From the NCBI GenBank assembly GCA_016342715.1, contig JAEINW010000009.1, positions 1 through 55,040 of the forward strand: 55,040 nucleotides of DNA, given 5' to 3'. The stretch comes from Salinivirgaceae bacterium. Its GTDB lineage: Bacteria > Bacteroidota > Bacteroidia > Bacteroidales > SZUA-534. The notes under the pieces are model-generated. The model searched no databases and was not told where the DNA came from. It saw nothing but the letters and a program-made list of their open reading frames with translations. Of this stretch, positions 33,685 to 44,090 are shown one piece after another; the first letter of the stretch is position 1, and every line of letters starts with the position of its first letter. Made by a program: the position numbers and the translations under genes.

Positions 33685-35160
33685 GTGAAAAATATAATCT
33701 TCACCATACTTATATTTACAGTAATTGGCACTAATGGCCAATCGTTCGACGATTTTAAAAAGCAAACCGATGCTAAATTTACAAGCTTTAAAGATGCATC
33801 AAATGCAAAGTTTGAAGCTTTCAAAAAAGTGTCGTGGCAAAAGTTTGAAACCTTAAAACTTGAGCATTTTGCTTTTGAATCAAAACCATATGAAATTCCT
33901 GAAGCTCCTGTTCAAACCGATCCCATACCGCCCACACCTATATTTAATGAAGATATAGAACCCGTGGTGGTGCCCGATCCTTTGCCAAATAATGATATAA
34001 TATCCCGATTAGATCCTGAGTTTAAAAGCAACTTAATAAAAATTGCAGACTACTGCAATTACAAAGTCGAGGTCGATTATTTCGATGTTCCCATTCCATT
34101 TTATTATCATGAATTTAATTTTAAATTAGATTCAATAAATGGCATCCACTTTAACAAGGCTGTTAATCAGATTCAGAAATTTGATAAAGAAATTAATAAA
34201 ATAATTCTTTATCAACTTAAAAACTATGTTGCCCTTATGAAGCTAAATGACTGGGCTTTAATTCAGTTAGCATTTAAAACCGGACAAGCTGTTTTTAAAA
34301 ATGATAATAAAGCCAGAGTGTTTGCATGGGCAATGCTTAGTTTAATGAATTATGATTGCAAATTAGCTTTTACTCCCGAAGGGGTATTGGCAATTGTTGT
34401 ACAAGCAAATGCTGAATTGTGTTGGGAATATCGTCTAATCATAGACGAAAATGCTTACTTTTTTGCCACGCTTAGCAATGATGAATACCAATTAGTATTG
34501 GAACAATCAGTATATACCTACGATGAAAATCCGTTTAATGCAAGCGAGCCTTTTTCCATTCTTTTTGATAAGGCTCCAAGTATTAATACAAAACTAACTG
34601 AAAAAGCACGCAGCACCCGAACACATGAGTTCAATATGGCCTGTGATGTTAGTTATGTTAAAATGCTGGAAACTTTTCCAAAATTTTCACACGAAATATA
34701 TTACAGTATACCTCTCTCTGAAAAAACGCTGCAACATACACGCAAGCAAATAATGCCTTATATAAAAGGGAAAAGTGAATACGACGCCGTAAGCTTTATA
34801 CTAAATTTTGTTCAATTTGGTTTTCCTTACCAGTTCGACAAAATTCAGTTTGGAGTAGGTGATCGGCCACAGGCAGCAGAGGAACTTTTTTACTATCCGT
34901 ATAGCGATTGCGAAGACCACTCAGCGCTTTTTGCCCAATTGGTTAAAGAGTTTGTAGGAATTGAAGTGGCGGGCATTCTTTATAGAACTCATGCAACTAC
35001 TGCCGTTAAATTCTCTGGTCCTCAAAATTCAGGCGAACATTTACCTGCACCTTTTCAGGATTTTATTGTGTGCGATCCCACTTATATTGGTGCTGAAATA
35101 GGCTTAAGTATGCCTCAATTCAGAGGGGTTACTCCTGAAAAGATATGGAAGGTGAAATAA
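33685..35160 (+). CDS. exported transglutaminase-like protein (GTG start)
   Basis: 491 residues beginning at GTG 33685, which opens the signal peptide (M)KNIIFTILIFTVIG. Residues 20-70 are charged and coiled. The triad is C409 (YSDCEDHS), H436 (YRTHATTAV) and D464 (FIVCDPT), the same order as in the paralogue at 13585 (C412, H439, D466). It lacks that paralogue's propeller-like C-terminus and ends soon after the triad (LSMPQFRGVTPEKIWKVK). Probably a periplasmic or surface enzyme modifying or processing proteins, possibly the giant proteins encoded on either side; that link is inference. Confidence 0.75.
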   Translation: MKNIIFTILIFTVIGTNGQSFDDFKKQTDAKFTSFKDASNAKFEAFKKVSWQKFETLKLEHFAFESKPYEIPEAPVQTDPIPPTPIFNEDIEPVVVPDPLPNNDIISRLDPEFKSNLIKIADYCNYKVEVDYFDVPIPFYYHEFNFKLDSINGIHFNKAVNQIQKFDKEINKIILYQLKNYVALMKLNDWALIQLAFKTGQAVFKNDNKARVFAWAMLSLMNYDCKLAFTPEGVLAIVVQANAELCWEYRLIIDENAYFFATLSNDEYQLVLEQSVYTYDENPFNASEPFSILFDKAPSINTKLTEKARSTRTHEFNMACDVSYVKMLETFPKFSHEIYYSIPLSEKTLQHTRKQIMPYIKGKSEYDAVSFILNFVQFGFPYQFDKIQFGVGDRPQAAEELFYYPYSDCEDHSALFAQLVKEFVGIEVAGILYRTHATTAVKFSGPQNSGEHLPAPFQDFIVCDPTYIGAEIGLSMPQFRGVTPEKIWKVK

Positions 35161-35389
35161 GCTACATTTTTCTGTCAGTTATTTTATTAAAAGTTATATG
35201 AAAAGATTCTTGATATTAAGCATAATTATTTTCCAAGAAATCAATGAGTTGAGGAAGATTGAATAAAAAACTTCAAAAAATCACTGTATTTACGGGAACT
35301 TTTGAAGCATTTATTACGTAAATTCGAGGGATTCTAACAATAAGTAAGCACTATTTTATTTTCTCACAAAGTAGTATTAAATAAAAAAA

Positions 35390-38300
35390 ATGAGAACTAA
35401 TTATTCTCACATTAGTATTCTTATGGCAAAAAAGAACAGTTATTCAAAACTTTTTAAAATATCTCTTATTGGTATTTTACTATTGAGTGTTATTCCTAGT
35501 TTGTTTGGTAAAACTCCAACAGTTAATTTAATTTATCCTAATAGCGAAACATTTTCAGTTGGGCAAACCATAAATTTTCAATGGAGTTCAACCAATCAGA
35601 ACCACTATGGAATTTATTTATACAAGGGTGGAACCACTGAAAGTCATCAAATATCTCGGATTAATATAACCAATGGTAATAACGATTATGGTGTTCAGAG
35701 TTATTCTTGGACAATTACAGAAACGGTATTAGATGAACCTGGTGTAAATACCTACACCCTTAATGGTGATGATTACAAATTTAAAATTGTGATTTGGGAT
35801 ACCGATGATGCTGCAACTGCAACTCCGATTGGCGATTTCAGTTCTAGTTATATCACCATAAATCCAAAACCTATTGTTACCGATGTAAGTCCTTCAGATG
35901 CTATTCTAGGGGAATCTGAAACATTTACAATTTCAGGAACTAACCTAAACAACGATATGGTATATTATATTGACAATTTTGGTTCGGGAACTGTAGATGC
36001 GAGTAGTTACTCGACTTATAAAAAGTTTACCATAGCATCCAGTGATAATTGTGGAATAAAGTATGGTGAGATAAAAATGGAATCGGGTGGAGAAGTTTTA
36101 AAAGATTTTGAAGTAGCAGTTTACTTTCCCATTCCATCAAATTTTACAGCTACTGCTAATGGTACCTCTCAAATTGATTTAAGTTGGAGCAGCGTTTCAA
36201 ATGCCTATCAATACAAATTATATCGAGCAAATTCGTCAAATGGAATAAAAACAAATATTTACACAGGATCAAATAATTCATATAGCAATGTTTCATTAAG
36301 CGAGAATACAACTTACTATTATTGGGTGCAGGCCTGTCAAGCAGGGAATCAGAATTCTTGCTCAAGTCAATCAGCTTACGAAAGTGCCACAACGGGTCAA
36401 GCGGTAAGTAATCATGCGCCCGATAATCCTTCATTCCGACCTTTGCCTAGTGGTTTTCAGTACACGGTTAATGCTGCTTCAAGCATTCCAATTAAGAGCA
36501 GTTCCGATCAAGATGGCGACCAAACCAAAGTTCATATGTGGTGTGCAAATTCAGCGAATCCTCAAAATAATCAATATATCTCGTCGTACAGCACTTCTGT
36601 GCAAAATTACAATCTTCCAATAACTTTTACAGTTTCGGGTGATCAAACGGTATATATTCAATCTTTTGATATTAATGGAGCAAGCAGTGATATCATTCAT
36701 CATATTTATTCTATTCAAGAAGAAAATACCGATGAAAATCCATTAGTTGCTTCATTTATAAGTTTTCCAGATCAGGCTACTGAAAATCAGTCACTTGATT
36801 TTACAGTACAATCAGGAACCGATCCGAATAACGACCAGACGAAAGTAATGGTGTGGGCTAGTCATTCAAATTACACAGAAGCAAGTGCCTATGCAACTGC
36901 TTTTGCTAATGGCGGGCAACAATTCACCATTCCTTTAACTTTTTCTCAGGAAGGAACCGAAACGGTTTATTGCCAAACCATGGACGAAGATGGTAATGTG
37001 AGTTCGATTACAAGTCGTTCGATAAGTGTAATCAGTGGAACATCAGAAATAACCGAAGTTCAAATAGCTTACTTAACCTTAACAGCTGCAAATATTGTTG
37101 AAACTTCATCAAATATATTCTCACTAAGCGGAAATGTAATAGCCAACGACATTATTCAATTTACAGGAACTGTGGTTGCCGATTTAAATGATTTACGTAT
37201 TTCGGGAAATGGTAGGGTTTATTTATCGAACATACCAAATTTTAATACCGATGTTGACCTTTACAATGGTTCATTTGAATACGATATACCCAATAATTCC
37301 TCGGAATTAATAGCCGTTGGGCTAGATGAGGCAAATGAGCTATTAACCATGGCAAATCTGCCAGTTTATATCGATCGTATTTCACTTTTAAGCGATGGGA
37401 TAAATATTACAGGGAATGTAGAATTTCCTTATTTGTTGGGTTATGCAAGAGCCGAAGTTACGGAGCTTCAGATTACAAAATCGAAGGGTTTGGAACTGGT
37501 AGGCGAAATGGAAATTAATGAAATTCAGGCTTCAGGCTTTAAGCTTAAGGAAATGAAATTTGCCTTTAATACCATAACAGATGAGTTTTCGGGCAATGGA
37601 AAAATTGAAACAGCTTTATTTAAAGCAGGAGCAAATATTAGTATTTTAAGTACGGGTATCGATGAAATAGGTATGTTTCTTAGTTTAAGCAATCCTTATC
37701 CTCTAGGTACAACTGGATTGGCATTGTCAGGATTAACTGGAAATATTTCAAACATTCAGTCGCATCCAAATCCACCCATGATTATAACTTTTGGAACCAG
37801 TTTAACTGCAGTTGGAACGCCTCCTGAGGTTTTGGAATTAAAAGATGTTTCTCTGACTTATCAGTTTGGAACCAGTTTGAGTGGAAATGGAACCTTTAAA
37901 GTGTTAGGAAAAGAAACTGCAAGCGCTGGTTTTGAAGTTCGCGAAGGGCTTTTTAAAATTTATGCAGAAGTGAATTTTTATGATGTAATAAATGCAGCCA
38001 TCGAAGCTGGTATTGTTGCAAACGAGAATAACAGTGTGGATGTTTTTGCCAAATTTTCGGCTTCCATGCAATTGCCCGATGGCGAAGGATTCCCTTACAG
38101 CTGGATAGACCCGTTTGTTAGCCTGCCTTATACCTTTGCCAATTTTGAAAATATCTTGTATAATACGGAATTATCGGGAAAAGGGATGGTCGATATTTTT
38201 ATTTTTGATGCAGAATTCAGTTACCTATTAACTTATTCTAATGGAGTAATTCATAAGGAATTTGCAAAAAATTATAGCTTATTTACAGGCAAAGTGTTTA

Positions 38301-39793
38301 TTGGAAAAGAAAACAAAGCGCTAAAATTTGAAACTCCATCAAAGAGTTTGTCTGACTGGAATAGCCCTGAATACAATCGATTTGAGGGACAAAGCTTGAT
38401 CATTGACCCTAAGGATTATAGCGATTCAAAAAATGCCAAAGGTGAAATCATTCAGGATTTTATACTTTCAGGTAGCGTTGAAACACTGGTGGTTAGAGTA
38501 GAACTGGAATCAGGTGATCCAAAGCCAGAATATTCCATTACAACACCTTCGGGATTACTTGTTAATGCTGATAATATAAATGAGTTTGAAGATTATAGTT
38601 ATTCAGTAAATAATGACAATAATGGTGTTTACTATACAATCAACAATGCTGAAGCGGGAGCATGGATACTAACTTTAATTGACAATGGTAAAACGCAGTT
38701 TGCCGATATCTTTGGAACCGAAGATGAGCCCGGAATCATTATAAATGGCATTCAAAAAACAGGAAACGACGTAGCAGTTTCATGGGTGGATGATAATCCA
38801 AATTTTGATGGACAAATTTCATTGTATTACGATTATAACAACAGCGGAATTGATGGGTCATTAATAGTTTCGGGCCTAAGTGAAAACGACGAGACAGATT
38901 CCTTTACGTTTGATGTTACTGGTTTTAGCCCCGGCGAATATTATGTTTATGCCATAATGTTCGACGAAAATGGGGTTCCTGTAACTAGTTATAGCAATGA
39001 ACCTTTTGTAGTACAGGGTAATATATCAGCACCCACAAATTTGGTTTATTCCTTAAATACTCAGAACAATATTGAACTTGATTGGGAGCTGATAGCTGAT
39101 GGAAACGATTATGAATATATGTTGTATTACGAAAAGGAAGGTGAAGTTTCTTTTGGTTCACAAAATATTAATACTGGTAATAATAGTAGTTCATATACAT
39201 TTTCAACTTCAGATGAGGCCTATGCTTATCAGTTTATGGTAGTTGCTAAAAATGCAAATGGTGAATTAGGGCAGGCTTCTAATTGGATAGCCATAGATTT
39301 AGCCAGACATCAAACCATAGAATTGAATCAGGGCTGGAACTTAATCGGATTAAGCATTGAGCCTACCGATCCTTCAATTTCAAAAACTTTTGAGTCCTTA
39401 AGTGATAAATTACTTCAAATTAAGGATGAAACAAAATCGTATGATCCGAATTTGCCTGATTACCTGAATACATTGGAGAATGTTGAAAATGGAAAAGGTT
39501 ATTGGATAAAATTAAGTGAGGCTGGCCAATTAACAAGTAGAGGTAAGGGAATAGAATTGTTAGATTTTGAAATAGCCTTGCACGAAGGTTGGAATTTAAT
39601 AAGTTATCCCGCTCAATATTCAAAGGATATCGAACAAGCTTTAGTAAGTATTTCGGGAAAAATTGTTCAGGTTAAGAATGTTGAAAATTCTTACGATCCT
39701 TTATTGCCCGAGCATTTAAATACGCTCAAAGAATTAAAACCTGGTGAAGGTTATTGGATAAATGTTAATCAAGATTGTGTTTTAACCTTCTAA
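35390..39793 (+). CDS. giant exported multidomain protein with tandem C-terminal repeats
   Basis: 1467 residues (ATG 35423 gives a shorter signal peptide, MAKKNSYSKLFKISLIGILL). Visible modules in order: a Kre9-like Ser/Thr-rich domain (TVNLIYPNSETFSVGQTINF), an IPT/TIG-like segment (VTDVSPSDAILGESETFTIS), an FN3 domain (NFTATANGTSQIDLSWSSVS), two similar Ig-like repeats, and a long central beta-rich stretch with SGNGRVYLSN/GNGKIETALF motifs. There are two tandem C-terminal repeats of about 78 residues, each with a GWNLI motif and a GYWI motif (LNQGWNLIGLSI; LHEGWNLISYPA). No T9SS tail is seen, so export beyond the inner membrane is unclear. First gene of an operon; 12 nt to the next. Confidence 0.7.
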   Translation: MRTNYSHISILMAKKNSYSKLFKISLIGILLLSVIPSLFGKTPTVNLIYPNSETFSVGQTINFQWSSTNQNHYGIYLYKGGTTESHQISRINITNGNNDYGVQSYSWTITETVLDEPGVNTYTLNGDDYKFKIVIWDTDDAATATPIGDFSSSYITINPKPIVTDVSPSDAILGESETFTISGTNLNNDMVYYIDNFGSGTVDASSYSTYKKFTIASSDNCGIKYGEIKMESGGEVLKDFEVAVYFPIPSNFTATANGTSQIDLSWSSVSNAYQYKLYRANSSNGIKTNIYTGSNNSYSNVSLSENTTYYYWVQACQAGNQNSCSSQSAYESATTGQAVSNHAPDNPSFRPLPSGFQYTVNAASSIPIKSSSDQDGDQTKVHMWCANSANPQNNQYISSYSTSVQNYNLPITFTVSGDQTVYIQSFDINGASSDIIHHIYSIQEENTDENPLVASFISFPDQATENQSLDFTVQSGTDPNNDQTKVMVWASHSNYTEASAYATAFANGGQQFTIPLTFSQEGTETVYCQTMDEDGNVSSITSRSISVISGTSEITEVQIAYLTLTAANIVETSSNIFSLSGNVIANDIIQFTGTVVADLNDLRISGNGRVYLSNIPNFNTDVDLYNGSFEYDIPNNSSELIAVGLDEANELLTMANLPVYIDRISLLSDGINITGNVEFPYLLGYARAEVTELQITKSKGLELVGEMEINEIQASGFKLKEMKFAFNTITDEFSGNGKIETALFKAGANISILSTGIDEIGMFLSLSNPYPLGTTGLALSGLTGNISNIQSHPNPPMIITFGTSLTAVGTPPEVLELKDVSLTYQFGTSLSGNGTFKVLGKETASAGFEVREGLFKIYAEVNFYDVINAAIEAGIVANENNSVDVFAKFSASMQLPDGEGFPYSWIDPFVSLPYTFANFENILYNTELSGKGMVDIFIFDAEFSYLLTYSNGVIHKEFAKNYSLFTGKVFIGKENKALKFETPSKSLSDWNSPEYNRFEGQSLIIDPKDYSDSKNAKGEIIQDFILSGSVETLVVRVELESGDPKPEYSITTPSGLLVNADNINEFEDYSYSVNNDNNGVYYTINNAEAGAWILTLIDNGKTQFADIFGTEDEPGIIINGIQKTGNDVAVSWVDDNPNFDGQISLYYDYNNSGIDGSLIVSGLSENDETDSFTFDVTGFSPGEYYVYAIMFDENGVPVTSYSNEPFVVQGNISAPTNLVYSLNTQNNIELDWELIADGNDYEYMLYYEKEGEVSFGSQNINTGNNSSSYTFSTSDEAYAYQFMVVAKNANGELGQASNWIAIDLARHQTIELNQGWNLIGLSIEPTDPSISKTFESLSDKLLQIKDETKSYDPNLPDYLNTLENVENGKGYWIKLSEAGQLTSRGKGIELLDFEIALHEGWNLISYPAQYSKDIEQALVSISGKIVQVKNVENSYDPLLPEHLNTLKELKPGEGYWINVNQDCVLTF

Positions 39794-39805
39794 TTTTAAA
39801 GTCTT

Positions 39806-42800
39806 ATGAATTATAAATTATATATCAAATCAGTATTAGTAATTTTTGCAATTGTTTTTGCGCAAATAAAACTTCAGGCACAATGGGGAAAAATTGAAGC
39901 TGTTCAACCGTTTTCAAGTGTAAGCTCATTGCCTATTATGGATGTAACTCAAGATTTGCAAAACAATGTTTACGTTTTTAGTGGTAATGGTGGTGGTACT
40001 GTTAATTTAGCTAAAATAGGGCTTAATGATAATCTTATTTGGCAAACAAACACTTCTTATACTACCGATGCATCGAATTATGTTGATGTATATGCACGAC
40101 ATGTTGAGGTTTTGTCAGATAACAATGTTGTAATTGTAGGAAATTATAGACTAGTCAATGGTGGAAGTATTAGTTTTGGAAATAGCATTAGTATTTCAAC
40201 GGCGAAAGATCGTGGTGAAAATATTTTCATTGCGCTTTATAATGATCAGGGAGTAGCTCAATGGGCAAAACAAATTGATATAGGAAGTAGCAATGCAGGT
40301 GATTATGTACATGCATTTACCACCAATGTTGATAATAATATTTATGTTGCTGGTGGATGTTATGGCAGTGGTGATAATTACGAATATATTTATGGATTTG
40401 ATAAGTTCGGAGCAAGTGAAGGAAACATTACATGGGATGGCTCTGATCCAAGTTTTAATTATTCAAATATACCTACTGTAAATGATATTTATGTTGATGA
40501 TATTGAACGTGTTTTTATCACAGGCAGTATTGGTCAGGGGTCAACAGAATTTACCACTACAAATACTTTAACAGCAAGTGGGGGATCCGATATTATTGTG
40601 GCCAGTTTCAATTCCTTAAGTAAAACAAATTTGGCTTGGGTGAAAAAATACGGATCAAGTAATAGCAATATTGGTGATCAGTATTATGAAAAGGGATTAA
40701 AAATTGTTGGAGATAATCTGGGAAGCGTTTACGTTATTGGAAATTTCTCTAAAACAACTTCATTCGGAAGTATTACATTAAGCGCTCCTGATGCATCAAG
40801 TGTTACCAATATGGTTGATATGTTTGTTTTAAGACTTAGGAGTAATGGTGGTGAAGAAAAATGGGCTAAAAGAGCTGGCGGTGGAGCAAGAGATACTGGA
40901 GTTGGAATTCAAGTAGATGCTAATTCAAATGTTTATGCTTATGCCTATTTAAATAACTACTATGATGTTACCATTGACAATTATACACCAAGTTTTCCTG
41001 TTCAAGAACTTCCTGTTTATCTGAAGTATGATAAAGAGGGAAATATTGTTTGGTATAAAGAATTACCTGCAATAACGAGCGATTGGTATGGTAAAAATTT
41101 ATTAGATAGTAAAAATGGTTCAGTAGGTATTTGGAGAGATGGAGTAATTTATAATGTTACGGATAGCACAGCGCTTACTTTAAATTATCCTGCAGCTTTG
41201 CAAAGCAATGTTGAACTTTCTCCAAAATTAAAATGGACCAGCTCCTTAAGTAATGAAAAATATAGAGTTCGTTTGTTTGTCGCTGATAATTTAGAAACGG
41301 CTCTTGTTGACGAACTTATAGATACAACCTTTTATCAATTGGGTGAATTAGATCGTGAAAAGGAATATCTTTGGAGTATAAATAATGAATATAGCAATGT
41401 ATTAACTGATACTGGAAGATTTACCACCCGCGGATTATCTGTAATACTTGACAATTATGGTTTTTATAGCGATGCCAATGTAAGTCCAAATACCGAAAAT
41501 CCCTCTAACTATTTACATAAAGAATTACCAATCCGGTTTAAGATTTCAATAAATAATGAATTAACACAAAATTTAGCAACTACTACAGCTACGCTAAGTT
41601 GTAGCACTGCAGGAGTAACGGTTAATGATAATTCAGTAGGTTTTAATAACATCATTTCAGGTTCGTCAGGCTGGAGTGTCGATGAATTTGAAATTATTGC
41701 AGATGCCGCTGTAACAGCAGGTACTTTGCTCGAATTTGAAATATCAATACAGGATCAAATTATTTCAGGAGGCCCATGGGTAAGTACTATTTCTTTTCCA
41801 ATTGCTCCCTTTGAAAATGGTATTATAGTATTAGATGATGATGCAAATCCGGATAGTAATGGCGATAATGACGATATTCCAGAACCTGGGGAAACGCTAG
41901 AATTACTACCAACAATAAATAATATTTCTGCATTTTCATTCGCTAAAGTTGAGGGAAAACTTACATGTAATCAAGATTTTATCGATATCTGGAATGGAGT
42001 TAATGGCGGAAGTGGTTATGTTTACGATCATTGGAAATACAATATGTTATCGAATGTTCAAACAACCGTTGATGCCTTACAAATAAACATTCTACCAGCT
42101 TTTGATTTTGTTTTTGATTATCCAGAAAGTGCAGCCATGCAAGAATTAAACTTCTCGTTGGTTATTGAAGGACGCTATGAAGATAATGAAGGACCTTTAA
42201 TGAAATGGGCAACTCAATTTGTATATAACGAGGGGATTGAGGCACCACCAGAACTTGTGGAAACCACACCCAGCAATAATTCCATAGATATTTCTGTGGA
42301 TAGTAATTTTGAGCTTGTTTTTGATAGCGAAATTACTGCTGATTCAGGAAAATTTATTCATATTCATCAGGCTTCAAGTACAAATGTAATTTCTATTGCT
42401 GTGCAAACTGATCAGCTTACAGTGTCAAATGCAACAGTTACTATAAATCCGCTGAACGATTTAATGGGTGGAACAGCATATTATATCCTTGTGGATCAAG
42501 GAGCTTTTAAAGGAAATTCCGGATCTGCTTTTGCAGGAATTGATAGTCCAGAAATATGGAATTTTACCACTTTGCAGAACGATCCACCAGCTGCTCCACT
42601 GAATGTTAGTACAGAAGTAATTTCATCCAGTGAAATTAACATAAGTTGGGATGCAAGTGAATTGGCTGATAGCTACCAGATATTGTCTTGTGATGAGAAT
42701 ACGGTTTATGCATCGTTGATAAATGAAACCAATTTTACCGTAAGTGCTTTAGATGAGTCAACCTCTTATGATTTTGTGGTAAAAGCAGTTAATGTAGCTG

Positions 42801-44068
42801 GAGCTTCTGGAGTATCAGATTGTGTTGCCGCAACCACCCAGTGCGAACATCCATGGGGAGAGCCGGTGATTTATCCAAACAGTACAACAGCCTACGGAAT
42901 TGTAACTATCGAAGGAGAACAAGCTGATGCTAGCGATTTGGTGGCTGTTTTTGTAAATGATGAATGTAGAGGGATAAGTTCGGTTACCATAAATAATAAT
43001 ACGGCTTATGTTACCATAAATATTCAGGGTGAAACAGCTGAAGAAGTCCATTTCAAAATATGGGATGCAAGTACATGTGCAGCCTTAAATGTTGGTTTAA
43101 TGGTGCAATCAAATCCTGGGGGTAATTTAGGATATCCACCAAATTATTTATTAATAAATGCTTCGGATTGTGAGCCGATAAATGTAGATATTGATAAGCA
43201 AATTTGCCAAGGAAGTTCCTTTGAATTTGGAACTCAGGTTTTAACCGATGCTGGATCATATACCGAGATATTCACATCACAGAATGGTTGCGATAGTACG
43301 GTAAATTTAGATTTATTTATTGTTGAAATAGATACCACTTTTCTTACAGAAACCATTTGTGAATCGGAATCATTTATGGGAGCATCTGAATCTGGAATTT
43401 ATTGGTTTACTGAAACTTCTGCAATGGGTTGCGACAGTGTAATCCAAGTCGATTTAACAGTAAATGCTATTGATACTATTTCTGTTTCTCATTCTATTTG
43501 TGAGGGTGAAACTTATAATGGCGAATCAGAAGCGGGCGTATATTGGATATCAGAAACATCAATTTTAACAGGTTGTGATAGTATTATAGAACTAGAATTA
43601 TCAGTGAATGACCTGCCTTTTATTATGGCCGCTTGTAATAAAGATACTATTGATGCTGGCGAAGAGGTTATGGTGACTGTAGTTTATTCCGATTCATCAG
43701 ATTTCTTTACTTATTATCCAACCACCGACACCTTAATTGTCCACGGTGTAACTAGCCTTGATGGATGCTATAATTCCGATGCGGTTCAGATAATTGTGCG
43801 AGGAGGAACAAGTGTAGGACAGTTTGCGGCAAATGCTATCCTAATCTATCCAAACCCTGTATTTAATAAATTAACCATAGAAACAAATAGTGATTTTCAA
43901 GAGGCATTAATAAACATAAGCAATTCTGATGGAAAACGTATGTATAGTGGAAAACTAAAAAATGCTACAATTCAACATATCGATGTATCAAATTATAATT
44001 CGGGAGTTTATTTTATTCAACTAACCAGTGCAGAAAAGGTAGTTGTTCGAAAAATTATTGTGGAATAG
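39806..44068 (+). CDS. giant T9SS cargo protein with propeller blades, Big_5, FN3 and Cys-rich repeats
   Basis: 1420 residues. Signal peptide (to about 25, ending KLQAQ), SBBP-like propeller blades (to about 455; DIIVASFNSL, DMFVLRLRSNG), an Ig-like stretch, a Big_5/SbsA-type domain (about 819-920; ETTPSNNSIDISVDSNFELV), FN3 (about 925-1010) and a Cys-containing module (CEHPWGEPVIYP). Three Cys-rich repeats with xICEGETYN ... GCDSI follow (starting near 1129, 1182 and 1229). A T9SS type A tail closes the protein (ILIYPNPVFNKLTIETNSD to the end). The next gene, encoding a CAP protein, begins 22 nt downstream. Confidence 0.8.
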   Translation: MNYKLYIKSVLVIFAIVFAQIKLQAQWGKIEAVQPFSSVSSLPIMDVTQDLQNNVYVFSGNGGGTVNLAKIGLNDNLIWQTNTSYTTDASNYVDVYARHVEVLSDNNVVIVGNYRLVNGGSISFGNSISISTAKDRGENIFIALYNDQGVAQWAKQIDIGSSNAGDYVHAFTTNVDNNIYVAGGCYGSGDNYEYIYGFDKFGASEGNITWDGSDPSFNYSNIPTVNDIYVDDIERVFITGSIGQGSTEFTTTNTLTASGGSDIIVASFNSLSKTNLAWVKKYGSSNSNIGDQYYEKGLKIVGDNLGSVYVIGNFSKTTSFGSITLSAPDASSVTNMVDMFVLRLRSNGGEEKWAKRAGGGARDTGVGIQVDANSNVYAYAYLNNYYDVTIDNYTPSFPVQELPVYLKYDKEGNIVWYKELPAITSDWYGKNLLDSKNGSVGIWRDGVIYNVTDSTALTLNYPAALQSNVELSPKLKWTSSLSNEKYRVRLFVADNLETALVDELIDTTFYQLGELDREKEYLWSINNEYSNVLTDTGRFTTRGLSVILDNYGFYSDANVSPNTENPSNYLHKELPIRFKISINNELTQNLATTTATLSCSTAGVTVNDNSVGFNNIISGSSGWSVDEFEIIADAAVTAGTLLEFEISIQDQIISGGPWVSTISFPIAPFENGIIVLDDDANPDSNGDNDDIPEPGETLELLPTINNISAFSFAKVEGKLTCNQDFIDIWNGVNGGSGYVYDHWKYNMLSNVQTTVDALQINILPAFDFVFDYPESAAMQELNFSLVIEGRYEDNEGPLMKWATQFVYNEGIEAPPELVETTPSNNSIDISVDSNFELVFDSEITADSGKFIHIHQASSTNVISIAVQTDQLTVSNATVTINPLNDLMGGTAYYILVDQGAFKGNSGSAFAGIDSPEIWNFTTLQNDPPAAPLNVSTEVISSSEINISWDASELADSYQILSCDENTVYASLINETNFTVSALDESTSYDFVVKAVNVAGASGVSDCVAATTQCEHPWGEPVIYPNSTTAYGIVTIEGEQADASDLVAVFVNDECRGISSVTINNNTAYVTINIQGETAEEVHFKIWDASTCAALNVGLMVQSNPGGNLGYPPNYLLINASDCEPINVDIDKQICQGSSFEFGTQVLTDAGSYTEIFTSQNGCDSTVNLDLFIVEIDTTFLTETICESESFMGASESGIYWFTETSAMGCDSVIQVDLTVNAIDTISVSHSICEGETYNGESEAGVYWISETSILTGCDSIIELELSVNDLPFIMAACNKDTIDAGEEVMVTVVYSDSSDFFTYYPTTDTLIVHGVTSLDGCYNSDAVQIIVRGGTSVGQFAANAILIYPNPVFNKLTIETNSDFQEALINISNSDGKRMYSGKLKNATIQHIDVSNYNSGVYFIQLTSAEKVVVRKIIVE

Positions 44069-44090
44069 AAAATGTATTGATTTTTATAAG

